From a virus, in IMG/VR virus record IMGVR_UViG_3300034418_010563, positions 1 through 44,023 of that record: DNA of 44,023 nucleotides; one strand, 5' to 3'. The notes beneath the pieces are model-generated. The model saw nothing but the letters and a program-made list of their open reading frames with translations. It was not told the DNA's origin and made no database searches. How positions within the stretch are numbered: position 1 is the stretch's first letter; the number at the start of each line of letters is the position of its first letter. Made by a program: the position numbers and the translations under genes. Of the stretch, positions 1 to 7,649 are shown piece after piece.

Positions 1-712
1 TGGGCGGATAGGCCCGTCGCGCTTCGGGGTCGGAGTATCGCCACTGTTTGAGGTTCAGCGGCGCGTGCGTGTCGCGGACGCGGTTGTCATCGGCGGTCAA
101 ATACATCCAGCCGCCTTCGGCGAATGCCTCCGCGACCACCGGGTCGCTCTGCTGCGTCATGCGGCCCGCGTTGTACGAGGTCGCGTTCGTCGTGCGGAAG
201 GCCATCTCGAGGTATCGACGCACGCCGCCCGGGTAGCCCTCAGCGTCGACGCCCGACGAGAGCTGCTCGATGAAGTCGCTCATCTGCGACCCGTCGCCGG
301 CCATCGCTTTGCGGATACGCTCGGCCGCATCGCGCACCACCGTCTCGGAGATGCCGCGCGAGAGCGACCATGCGCGCACGCGCTCGTCGTCGAGCAGAGC
401 CCGGAATGCCTCGGGGCTCATCAGCTCGCGAGACTCGAAATAGTCGAGCGCTTCGGCGAAGCCGAGCTCGAGGAATGCTCGGTCGTAGATGTCCGGCGCG
501 AGCGCGACCTTTCGCGCCCCGAACTCGACGTCTCGCACGAAGAGCTGCCCGGCCATGTGGCTTTGCATGTCCGCGCGCCAGAGCGTCGAGACGAGCGCGT
601 GGTCGCCCTCGATGGCTTTGCTCGCCCAGTCTTTCAAAGACGCAATCGCTTCGCTCTCGTCGCGCGCGGTGCGCAGCGCAGCGGCGAGGTCGGGCAGACG
701 CCCTAGCACCAC
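1..712 (-). CDS. Mu gpF-like head morphogenesis protein (partial, 3' end off window)
   Basis: This leftward reading frame is open from a GTG at 712 to the window edge, about 237 residues. The start is chosen because AGGAGG lies 8 bases upstream of the GTG, inside the end of the portal gene. The last visible part contains TADDNRVRDTHAPLN, the D-x-RVR-x-x-H signature of the Mu gpF / SPP1 gp7 minor head protein family, which normally sits next to the portal and helps in capsid assembly or DNA ejection. It directly follows the DUF935 portal gene, as in Mu-like head operons. The C-terminus is missing, so any fused domain cannot be judged. Confidence 0.85.
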   Translation of the reverse strand, partial: MVLGRLPDLAAALRTARDESEAIASLKDWASKAIEGDHALVSTLWRADMQSHMAGQLFVRDVEFGARKVALAPDIYDRAFLELGFAEALDYFESRELMSPEAFRALLDDERVRAWSLSRGISETVVRDAAERIRKAMAGDGSQMSDFIEQLSSGVDAEGYPGGVRRYLEMAFRTTNATSYNAGRMTQQSDPVVAEAFAEGGWMYLTADDNRVRDTHAPLNLKQWRYSDPEARRAYPP

Positions 713-741
713 CGCTGACGCCTCCTGCGCGGCGCGTAGCG

Positions 742-2607
742 TCAGCGCTCGGGGTCGTCCGATGCGTCGAACCGCAGACCCTCGAGCTGTGTCGTCGAGG
801 GTGAGGACGTCGGCGAAGTCTGCCACGCCATCGTCAGTTGGTGCGGCCGACCCCTCTTCGGGGCCGGGGCTAAAGGGAGGCCGGCGTCGCCACCCTCCAC
901 GCGGCTCGTCTCGCGACGGTCGAGCCGCTCGACGATCGTCTCCGCCCAGCGCTTGCCCGCGTCGCCGCCCCAAAGCGCCCACGCGATGCGGCCGTTACTC
1001 GGGTAGCCCGGCTCGCCAGGCGAGAAGCCCTCGCCGCCTTTGCTCGTGCTCTCGTGCCGCGCGAAGAACGCCTTCATCCTGCGCATCGTGTCAGCGCTCA
1101 ATCGCGCACCACGCGCGATGTCGCGAGCGCGGGCGATGCCGACCTCGGTTCCGCCGCGACCGTACTCACGCCGCCAGTCGAGCCCGCGCTGGGCCTCCTC
1201 GCGCGCACCCTTCGGCGCGATGAAGCCATCCTCGTCGGCGAGCTCGACGCGCTCGTCGATGGTCGCGTCGTCGTCGGAGAAGAACGACGGCGCTTGCGTC
1301 TTCGCAAGCGGTTGCACGAAGCGCTCGCCCTCGGGGCCGTCGAGCGGGTCGAGCCCCGCCGAGAGCCGGAGCTCGTTCGCCCGCACCACGCCCGCGTCGA
1401 CGTGAAGCTGCGTGATGACGGGCGGCGTCTCGGTCGCGAGGACGAACTCGACGTGCGGCGTCGGCGGCACGCGACCGCCGAAAGATGCTGCATTGAATGC
1501 GAGCAGCGGCTGGAGCCACGTCGCACGAATCGCGGTCTCTGCGCTCGCGGCGATGGCGCGCAAGCGCGGGAGAATCGTCGTCTCGTTCTGTGACTCGCCG
1601 AGCGCGCGATTGCCGCCCGTGTCGCCCACCTCGACGTTCAGCGTCGAGCCGAGAATGGCCTTCGAGATTTCTGCGTTGAAGCGGTCGATCGCGTCGCCGT
1701 AAGTCTGACCGGGGTTGCTCGTGCTCTCGACGATGTTGATCGCTTGCTCCTGCTCGATCACCGCCGTGTGTGACGACGAGAGCGCCTGCAATCCCTCGAA
1801 GAACGCATCGCGCGCCGCGTCCGGCGCATTCGGCGAAAGCGTGCCGTAGATGAACGGCGTGCCGAATCGCTCCAACGCGTCCTGTTGAAACACCGTCGCC
1901 CAACGCTTCCAAAGCCACGGCCACGCGCACGACATGAGCAGCCCGGCGACGTTGCTCTGAAGCCCTGGCGCGGTGTGCACATGCACGAGCCATCGCGCGG
2001 GCTCGTCTTCAAGAGAGAGCCAGTCCCAGCCCTGCTGGAACCCGTCGACGCGCGGGTAGGTGCGCACGCGCGGGATCCACGAATCATCGACGCGAATGTC
2101 GCGCGTCAGCACCCAGTGCTGCGCGACCGAGTGCACCTCGCGCCCTTCGCGCTCCCACTGATGCTCGGCGATCGAAATCCCGACGAGCGCGGCGTAAAGC
2201 ACATTCGAGAGCGTGAGCTCGAGGCGCGACGAGTGATCATGGAGCGACCGCGCGCAGAAGTCCGCGCCGGCCTGCGCGAGCGCAGGGTCCGTCGCATTGT
2301 CCGGCGCCGTGAACCGAAGCTCCGAGCCGGCGATGGACCGCAGCAGCGTGTCGGTGACCGACCGGATGTGCGAGTCCTGCGTCAGCATCACCTCGACGAT
2401 ATCGGCCCATTGCTCGAGGTCGCCGAGACGCGCGCGGTCGAGCGCCGCCGAGAGCTGCTCCGGTGTCAGCCCCGCGACGCGCGTGCGCGTGCGATAGCGC
2501 GGCGCCGCCGAGAAGAGCTGCCGCCCCATCGGAGCTCGCGCCGCAAGAGGCACCACGGGCGCAAGCGCGCGGGTCGGCTCGGTCTTTCCGCGTCGCTTGG
2601 ATGCCAT
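742..2607 (-). CDS. Phage portal protein, DUF935 / Mu gp29 family, with extra C-terminal module
   Basis: 621 residues. The first about 460 residues look like DUF935 portals: the conserved GDTGGNRALGESQ stretch, the KRWATVFQQDALERFGTPF segment, and a repeated DxxIRSVTDTLLRSI helix near the N-terminus. The portal forms the dodecameric vertex ring through which DNA is packaged. Residues about 482-562 form an additional conserved-looking module (YGRGGTEVGIARARDI, FARHES, PGYPSNGRIAWALWGGDAGK) that is not part of the usual portal fold. I recall similar short modules attached to other phage head proteins but cannot name the family. The tail after 562 is low complexity. The gene lies 8 bases downstream of the terL stop and is followed by gpF. 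Confidence 0.9.
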   Translation of the reverse strand: MASKRRGKTEPTRALAPVVPLAARAPMGRQLFSAAPRYRTRTRVAGLTPEQLSAALDRARLGDLEQWADIVEVMLTQDSHIRSVTDTLLRSIAGSELRFTAPDNATDPALAQAGADFCARSLHDHSSRLELTLSNVLYAALVGISIAEHQWEREGREVHSVAQHWVLTRDIRVDDSWIPRVRTYPRVDGFQQGWDWLSLEDEPARWLVHVHTAPGLQSNVAGLLMSCAWPWLWKRWATVFQQDALERFGTPFIYGTLSPNAPDAARDAFFEGLQALSSSHTAVIEQEQAINIVESTSNPGQTYGDAIDRFNAEISKAILGSTLNVEVGDTGGNRALGESQNETTILPRLRAIAASAETAIRATWLQPLLAFNAASFGGRVPPTPHVEFVLATETPPVITQLHVDAGVVRANELRLSAGLDPLDGPEGERFVQPLAKTQAPSFFSDDDATIDERVELADEDGFIAPKGAREEAQRGLDWRREYGRGGTEVGIARARDIARGARLSADTMRRMKAFFARHESTSKGGEGFSPGEPGYPSNGRIAWALWGGDAGKRWAETIVERLDRRETSRVEGGDAGLPLAPAPKRGRPHQLTMAWQTSPTSSPSTTQLEGLRFDASDDPER

Positions 2608-2615
2608 CGTCGTCC

Positions 2616-3983
2616 TCAGTAGTACCGGCCCGCGCCGGCCATGGCGCGCCGTGCGCCGGTGTGGACCCGCTTCGGGTCATTCGTCCTGACCATCGGCCCG
2701 AGCGCCGCAAACGCGCCGCTGACCGCGTCCACGCCGTCATCGTGCGCGCCGTGCGGGAAGGCCATCGCTTCGTCGAGCCACCAGCGCAGCCACTCGCCGC
2801 GAATCAATCGCACGTTGCCGTTCTTGGCCGCGCTCGCGACCGGCGCCGCTCGCGTCGCCTTGTCGCCTGTCGAGCGCACGCCCTCGAAGGCATAGCCCGT
2901 CAGCACGCGCCGAGCGTAGGTGTCGATCACCGCCTTGCCCGAGCTGCCCGGCTCCTGCTCCATGTAGATGCGCGTCGAGCGCCCGTCTTCCTCGGCGGTG
3001 CGTCGCACGAAGTCCTCGACGTCAGCCGGCGCGAGACGAGCGCGCTGCACGTCGGCGACGTACCAGACGCCCTGATGCTGTCCGACGAGCGCGCCCGCAG
3101 TCCAGTCCGGGTCTTTGCCCGGCGCGGCCTCGGTCGCCGCCATGTCCCAGTAGCGCACCCACGTCATGCGCTCGGGCACGTCGTCCCAATCGACGAGCTT
3201 GCCGTCGAACCACGCGCGGTCGAAGAAGCCGCCGGAAGGCTGCGCGTCCCAATCGCCGTTCAGAAGCCGCGCCTGCTCGAGCGGGTGCAGGTTGCTCAGC
3301 GACCGGACGTATTCGTCGAAGTCAATCGACGGGTTGTCACGAAGCGACGCGGGAAAGAATCGCCTGTCCTCGGGCGCGTCGAGGTAGCGCGTGCGCACCC
3401 ATTCGTGACCGCGGCCGCCCGGGTTGGCCGTCGCTCGCACACGAAGCGGGATGCTCGCTTGCGACCCCGTCACCGCGCGTCGGCATCGCGAGTGCAAATA
3501 TCGGAAGTGCTCTTCGAGATGCTGCGTGAGCTCATCGAAGCCGACGAAGTGATACGCGGCGCCCTGATACCCGTCGAGCGCGCGCTCTTTGTCGAGGTAC
3601 GCGAACTGAATCGTCGAACCCCAGGGGAAGCGAAACGTCTTCTCCTGCACGCTGAACGTCGCGATTCCGCGAAGCCAATCCTTCGCGATGTCGCCGATGG
3701 CGCGCGGCGCGAAGAGGTCGCCGAAATTGCGGCGCACGATAAGCGCGGAATACCCCGGCAGATGCGCATATTTCAAAGCGCACGCGAGCATCGCGACCGA
3801 TTTGCCGCCGCCTGCCGCGCCGCCGTAAAGCGCCTCGTACCCGTCCCAGTCGAAGAACTCGCGCTGCTTCGGGTGCAGGTCAATCGGGATGAACCCGTCG
3901 CTCGTCGCCGGATGGTCGGGCTCGAATCCCGGCACATGCGACGCCCACGTTTGCGCGGCTCTTTTCCAACTCACTGCGGCCAA
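2616..3983 (-). CDS. terL: Terminase large subunit (packaging ATPase and nuclease)
   Basis: 455 residues. The N-terminal ATPase has Walker A GGAAGGGKS at 54-62 and Walker B FVGFDELT with D150-E151. The C-terminal RNase H-like nuclease shows WVRYWDMA (D280), EQEPGSSG (E344) and HDDGVDA (D415/D416/D419). It pumps DNA into the prohead and cuts concatemers. The start is a TTG preceded by GAGGGG, but both lie in or against an intrinsic-terminator hairpin (3981-4013). An in-frame GTG three codons later is possible but has no ribosome site. Portal follows directly. The small subunit is not adjacent: it lies about 4.5 kb upstream at 8458-8961, separated by a glycosyltransferase cassette. Confidence 0.95.
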   Translation of the reverse strand: MAAVSWKRAAQTWASHVPGFEPDHPATSDGFIPIDLHPKQREFFDWDGYEALYGGAAGGGKSVAMLACALKYAHLPGYSALIVRRNFGDLFAPRAIGDIAKDWLRGIATFSVQEKTFRFPWGSTIQFAYLDKERALDGYQGAAYHFVGFDELTQHLEEHFRYLHSRCRRAVTGSQASIPLRVRATANPGGRGHEWVRTRYLDAPEDRRFFPASLRDNPSIDFDEYVRSLSNLHPLEQARLLNGDWDAQPSGGFFDRAWFDGKLVDWDDVPERMTWVRYWDMAATEAAPGKDPDWTAGALVGQHQGVWYVADVQRARLAPADVEDFVRRTAEEDGRSTRIYMEQEPGSSGKAVIDTYARRVLTGYAFEGVRSTGDKATRAAPVASAAKNGNVRLIRGEWLRWWLDEAMAFPHGAHDDGVDAVSGAFAALGPMVRTNDPKRVHTGARRAMAGAGRYY

Positions 3984-4013
3984 AGCAAAAGCCCCTCGCT
4001 GACGCGAAGGGCT
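3981..4013 (-). terminator. Intrinsic terminator overlapping the terL start
   Basis: On the minus strand a 10-bp stem (arms 4013-4004 and 3999-3990, one G-T pair) closes a GTCA loop and is followed at once by TTTTGCTTTG. This is the form of a rho-independent terminator for leftward transcription. The TTG start of terL lies within the T-rich tail and its GAGGGG ribosome site lies in the 3' arm. The hairpin could therefore both stop transcripts coming from the glycan cassette and hide the ribosome site. The opposite strand has no T tract. Confidence 0.75.
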
Positions 4014-4067
4014 CTGCCCCGGAGGGGGTGATACCGGTGAGCCGGACAGCGCCAGCGTGCTCTAACG

Positions 4068-4646
4068 CTACGGACGCCGACCCCAGCCTGCAATGCTTGC
4101 GGGCACCGTATCTGCGATCAATGCGGCATTCGCGAGATTCTCACGTCGAAAGAAGAGCTGCGCGCCGCGCCCGACAGTCCAGCGGCACGCTTCGGCGTGC
4201 CCGGCCGGGGTCGAATCCATGAGCCCGCCGTAGTGGGTCGCACCCTCGCACGCCACCTCACGCCGTCCGGCAAGCACGTCGGAGGCGAGCTCGCGGACGT
4301 GCTCGAGCTGCTCCGCGTAACGCTGCCACGCACCGCCGAGATGCGGCGGCCACGACGGTGGCGGCGACGCGCTCACGCGCAGCTCACGCACCCAGCGCCG
4401 GTGTCGAGGCGGTCGGCGAATCGCGGCCGAGTAGCGTCGCGCCATGAGCGCGGCGCTCGTGCCGGTAAGCTGCGCGCGACGCAAGTGCACCTCGACGATC
4501 GCAGCGTAAGCGTCGTCTGGCGCGCGCCACCCGAGCTCGCCGACAGCAGCGCGGGCATTCCAGAGCGCAGCGTCGTGGCCGGTGCGCTGCGCGAAAGCAG
4601 CGGTGCTCGCGACGAGCGCGAGGAGGCAAAGGGCTATCAGTCGCAT
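4068..4646 (-). CDS. Exported protein with signal peptide, unknown function
   Basis: 192 residues. Residues 1-19 form a typical signal peptide (MRLIALCLLALVASTAAFA) with a probable cleavage before Gln20, so the product should reach the periplasm or envelope. The mature part has many Trp and Arg residues and ends with CEGATHYGGLMD and a Cys-Trp motif. GATHY resembles the end of SleB/CwlJ-type cell wall hydrolases, but the rest does not obviously match, so a peptidoglycan role is only a guess. It sits between the last glycosyltransferase (17-bp gap) and the terminator ahead of terL. AGGA lies before the ATG. Confidence 0.7.
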   Translation of the reverse strand: MRLIALCLLALVASTAAFAQRTGHDAALWNARAAVGELGWRAPDDAYAAIVEVHLRRAQLTGTSAALMARRYSAAIRRPPRHRRWVRELRVSASPPPSWPPHLGGAWQRYAEQLEHVRELASDVLAGRREVACEGATHYGGLMDSTPAGHAEACRWTVGRGAQLFFRRENLANAALIADTVPASIAGWGRRP

Positions 4647-4662
4647 CCGGGAGTCCTAGCCG

Positions 4663-5346
4663 CTATCCCAGCCCGCGCACGTCGGGCATGCCCACCAGCC
4701 GCCGCACCTCGTCCGCATCGGCCGGGCGGCTGTGCGCCGACCAGCGCGGCCACATGTTGACGTCGCCGGTCGTGAAGCACGCCGCGCCCGCGTCGGCCAT
4801 CCGCAGCCCACGCACGCGAGGTGCGCCGGCAGCCTCGAGGCGGTCGGCGAGGTCGGAGTCGAGGTGCCGGTCGCGCTCCGGCGTCCAGCCTCCGCACGCG
4901 CGCATCCAGCGCGCAGCGACCATGCGACCGGACCCGTAGACGCGCTCACTCGCGTCCGAGCGCGGGCCGACCTCGTGCGACGCGCGACCGGTGCGCCGGT
5001 CGAGACGATAGCCGTCGAGGAGCGCAGCGTGCTCGCACCCGGCGGCCGCGAGCTCGCGCAGAGTCGCGACGTAGCGCGCGGAGAGGTAGTCGTCCGAGCC
5101 GAGCACGACGACGTGCGAAGCGCCCGCGTCGAGCGCGCGCGTCAGCCCCGCGTTGTGCTTCGCCCCGAGCGGGTTGTTGGGCGCCTCGACGCGGAGCGCC
5201 GAGAGCTCGGGTCGCACGTCTACCGGGTCCGGGTCACTCGGCGAGACGACCACGACGAGCGCGTCGAAGAGCGGCGCGTGATGGTGCAACACGCTCGTCT
5301 CGAGCTCGCCGCGACCCCAGCACGTCACGACGGCGATGAGCTTCAC
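4663..5346 (-). CDS. Glycosyltransferase, GT-A fold (GT2-like), third of three
   Basis: 227 residues from GTG 5346, which overlaps the upstream stop as GTGA. The open frame runs further upstream, but only in the shadow of the preceding gene. The N-terminus KLIAVVTCWGR, then NPLGAKHNAGL and VVVLGSDDYLSARY (a DxD-like metal or nucleotide-sugar site), fit a GT-A type nucleotide-diphospho-sugar transferase. A later segment GGWTPERDRHLDSDL resembles the acceptor-side D/E region. It is translationally coupled to the second glycosyltransferase. The sugar donor and acceptor cannot be read from sequence. Last member of the four-gene glycan cassette. Confidence 0.75.
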   Translation of the reverse strand: MKLIAVVTCWGRGELETSVLHHHAPLFDALVVVVSPSDPDPVDVRPELSALRVEAPNNPLGAKHNAGLTRALDAGASHVVVLGSDDYLSARYVATLRELAAAGCEHAALLDGYRLDRRTGRASHEVGPRSDASERVYGSGRMVAARWMRACGGWTPERDRHLDSDLADRLEAAGAPRVRGLRMADAGAACFTTGDVNMWPRWSAHSRPADADEVRRLVGMPDVRGLG

Positions 5347-6080
5347 AGCGCGCCCCACGTCACGCCCTGCACCACGCGGTTTTCGTTTCGCGTCGCGCGG
5401 TCGGTCCAGATAGACGGCGCGCCGTCCGGTAGCAGATTGCCGAGCCATCCCTCGCGCGGCAGCGGCATGCAATAGCGCGGCACGCTCGCGCGCTCGCACC
5501 ACGCGGCCAGATGCAGGTCGCCGACGTTCGGCGGGTCGGCCACGTCGACGGCCTCGAAGCCGCGCACGTAGCGCGGGCGCGTGATGACGCTGGACGTGCC
5601 GAGAACGTGCGCGCGCGCCATCTCGTCGGGCCGCGTCTCGAAGCGGAGGCAGTGCTGCACATGCTGGCGCTGGTCGCGGTAGCGTTTGCATTGCTCCGGC
5701 AGTCGAAGCGCGTGCAGACCGACCACGCACGGGCCGTCGGCTTCGACGCGCTCGAGCGCGGCGAGCATCGTCTCGACGTAGTCTGTCGGGTATCTGAGGT
5801 CGTCGTCGCAGACGAGCCACACCGCGTCGTCTGGCAGCATGCCGAGCGCGGCGAACTTCCCGCCGTCGCCTCGGTCGCCGCGCGCGAAGCCGATGCGATG
5901 CCACGGGATGTCGAGGCTCGACGCGAGCTGGCAAAACTCGAACTCGGCGAGCTCGCCCTCGGCCACGCTGTGCTTGTCGAGCCAGAGATGCAACACGTCG
6001 ACCTGCGGTAGCAGCGACGCGACGGCGCGGAGCGCGATGTCTCGGCGACGCGGCAGCGTGGCCATGCTTGCGACGATCAT
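5343..6080 (-). CDS. Glycosyltransferase-like protein (GT-A fold), second of three
   Basis: 245 residues from ATG 6080, which overlaps the stop of the FkbM gene as ATGA. The protein begins MIVASMATLPRRRDIALRAV and has WLVCDDDLRYPTDY, a DxD-type motif in the expected place for a GT-A glycosyltransferase that binds a nucleotide sugar through a divalent metal. It is short and lacks a membrane anchor, so it should be cytoplasmic. It is coupled on both sides to other cassette genes. Its precise donor is unknown. It could in principle transfer to a virion protein, DNA base or lipid-linked sugar. Confidence 0.7.
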   Translation of the reverse strand: MIVASMATLPRRRDIALRAVASLLPQVDVLHLWLDKHSVAEGELAEFEFCQLASSLDIPWHRIGFARGDRGDGGKFAALGMLPDDAVWLVCDDDLRYPTDYVETMLAALERVEADGPCVVGLHALRLPEQCKRYRDQRQHVQHCLRFETRPDEMARAHVLGTSSVITRPRYVRGFEAVDVADPPNVGDLHLAAWCERASVPRYCMPLPREGWLGNLLPDGAPSIWTDRATRNENRVVQGVTWGAL

Positions 6081-6730
6081 GAGGTCACCCGATAGACGTG
6101 CGTCGGCGTCGCGCACCATGTCGAGTCCCATGCGTAGCCCAGCGCCTCGAGGAGCGCGTCGAGCATGTCGCGCGCGCCTTCGACCACGACCACCGGACGG
6201 CAGCGCCGCAGCGTCGCGAGCGCGCCGAGGATGACGTGTCGCTCGTGACCCTCGACGTCGATCTTGACCAGCCCCACGTCGAGCTCTCTCGCCATCTCGT
6301 CGACGCGCATCGTCACGACGCCATCCTCGGCGACGCGCACGCGAGCCATCCCGCTATTGCCCGGCGGCGGAGGCACGAACTCGACCACCTCGCCGTCGCC
6401 GACCGCGACGCGCATCGCATTCCAGCGCGACCCCAGCGGGTCGATCGACCGCAGCGCAGCGCACAGCGCGTGATATCGCTCAGTCGGCTCGCACGCGATG
6501 ACGCCGGCGACCTCGCCGGCCGCAAGCATCGCCGCCGCGTGGTTCCCGACGTGCGCGCCGATGTCGAGCATCCAGCGCCCGCGTATCTCGGGCAGCGTGC
6601 GCATGTGCTCAATGAGCGGCGCCTCGTAGAGTCGGCCGCGCGCGTGATGCAACGCGATGTGATCCTCGGCGCTCTCATGCTCGAATCCGAGCAGACGCCC
6701 GGCGTAAGACACGAGCGGTCGGAACGTCAC
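6077..6730 (-). CDS. FkbM-family SAM-dependent methyltransferase
   Basis: 217 residues from GTG 6730, which overlaps the upstream stop as GTGA. The SAM-binding motif I reads MLDIGAHVGNHAA and the FkbM signature VGLVKIDVEGHERHVI is clear. FkbM enzymes O-methylate small molecules and sugars, and are common in O-antigen, capsule and polyketide loci. Lying between two glycosyltransferases and coupled to both, it most likely caps or decorates the same glycan (inference). Family assignment is strong; substrate is unknown. Confidence 0.85.
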   Translation of the reverse strand: MTFRPLVSYAGRLLGFEHESAEDHIALHHARGRLYEAPLIEHMRTLPEIRGRWMLDIGAHVGNHAAAMLAAGEVAGVIACEPTERYHALCAALRSIDPLGSRWNAMRVAVGDGEVVEFVPPPPGNSGMARVRVAEDGVVTMRVDEMARELDVGLVKIDVEGHERHVILGALATLRRCRPVVVVEGARDMLDALLEALGYAWDSTWCATPTHVYRVTS

Positions 6731-7458
6731 GGCGTCACCGTGCAAACGCGGCGCCGCTTGCGCGCACCTTCGCTCGCCGTCGCCTGCGGATTCATCACGC
6801 TCGCGCCCTCGTCGTCGTGCCAGCACATCGTCTCGCGCGGCCTGTACCACCAGAGCCCCGCCGCGTGCGTGCGGTAGCTCGAGGAGCGCCACGCGCCCGA
6901 GCCGAGGTGCGGATAGCGCACCCAGTCGCGATTGACCTCCTCGGGTCGCAGTGACTCGAGCCAGCGCGCGCGCGTGACCCAAACGCCATCCTGCCAGGCC
7001 ATGTGCTCGCCCTGCCCGTCGACGTCATCGCCGCCAGGTAGCCCCCATTCGCGCGTCCTCCCGTCGCGATGCGCGTGCAGACCGATGCAGCCTGGGTATC
7101 GACTGACTCGCGTGGTCTCCTCGGCGGCGCGCTGACGCCAGCCGTCGGCGAGGCGCAGGTCGTCGGCGAGATACGCGACGAGCTCAGCGCCGGGTCGGCG
7201 AAGCTCGAAGGCCGCGTCGAGGAGCGCGCCGACGGTGCGCCAATAGCCGATGCGCCCGCGATTCTCGGGCGCACGCAGTAGCGTGCACTCGACGTGCTCT
7301 GTCAGCCCCGACGCGGCGAGCACGTCGCCCGCGTAAGCGTCCGGCGATGCATCGTCGAGGACGACGAGCGCATCGCGCGACGTGAGCTCGCGCCGCAAGT
7401 CGGCGCAGATGCGCGCGAAAAAGGCGGGGCGAGCGTAGGTGGGAAGGAGGACGATCAT
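6727..7458 (-). CDS. Glycosyltransferase family 2-like protein, first of three
   Basis: 243 residues from ATG 7458, which overlaps the upstream HTH gene as ATGA. It starts MIVLLPTYARPAFFARI, then ALVVLDDASPDAYAGD and ENRGRIGYWRT, and VAYLADDLRLADGW. This is the order expected of GT2 enzymes (nucleotide site D-D-x-S, then DxD). No membrane segment is seen. First enzyme of the glycan cassette and translationally coupled to the small HTH gene before it and the FkbM gene after it. Confidence 0.8.
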   Translation of the reverse strand: MIVLLPTYARPAFFARICADLRRELTSRDALVVLDDASPDAYAGDVLAASGLTEHVECTLLRAPENRGRIGYWRTVGALLDAAFELRRPGAELVAYLADDLRLADGWRQRAAEETTRVSRYPGCIGLHAHRDGRTREWGLPGGDDVDGQGEHMAWQDGVWVTRARWLESLRPEEVNRDWVRYPHLGSGAWRSSSYRTHAAGLWWYRPRETMCWHDDEGASVMNPQATASEGARKRRRVCTVTP

Positions 7459-7649
7459 CGCCGCGACCTCGCCGAGATAGCGTCGAGCCGCGTGCGAAGG
7501 TCGGCGACCGACACGCGCCACGACGCGCCGGGATATGGCTGGTGCGTGCGCGGCCAGAGCGTCGGGTAGCTGTCGATCCATCGCCGCAGCGCATCAGCGC
7601 TCATGCCGAGCTGCGCGGCCGCCTTCGGGACCGTCGTGTATTCGCTCAT
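7455..7649 (-). CDS. Small helix-turn-helix protein (excisionase/MerR-like)
   Basis: 64 residues. The N-terminus TTVPKAAAQLGMSADALRRWI is a helix-turn-helix of the MerR/excisionase type, followed by a short winged part ending SWRVSVADLRTRL. Such proteins bind DNA as regulators or recombination directionality factors. As there is no integrase in view and the gene is coupled by ATGA overlaps to a sigma-like gene upstream and a glycosyltransferase downstream, a regulatory role for the cassette or late genes is more likely than excision (inference). Confidence 0.7.
   Translation of the reverse strand: MSEYTTVPKAAAQLGMSADALRRWIDSYPTLWPRTHQPYPGASWRVSVADLRTRLDAISARSRR

Noticed and set aside
2463-4031. 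522-codon open frame on the plus strand
   Set aside because: It lies opposite terL and portal. High GC makes long antisense open frames common. The product is Arg/Ala-rich with no motif, while the minus-strand terL has complete ATPase and nuclease motifs.
7455-7649. Excisionase partner of an integrase
   Set aside because: No tyrosine or serine recombinase is visible anywhere in the window and no attachment-site repeat was found, so an excisionase role is not supported.
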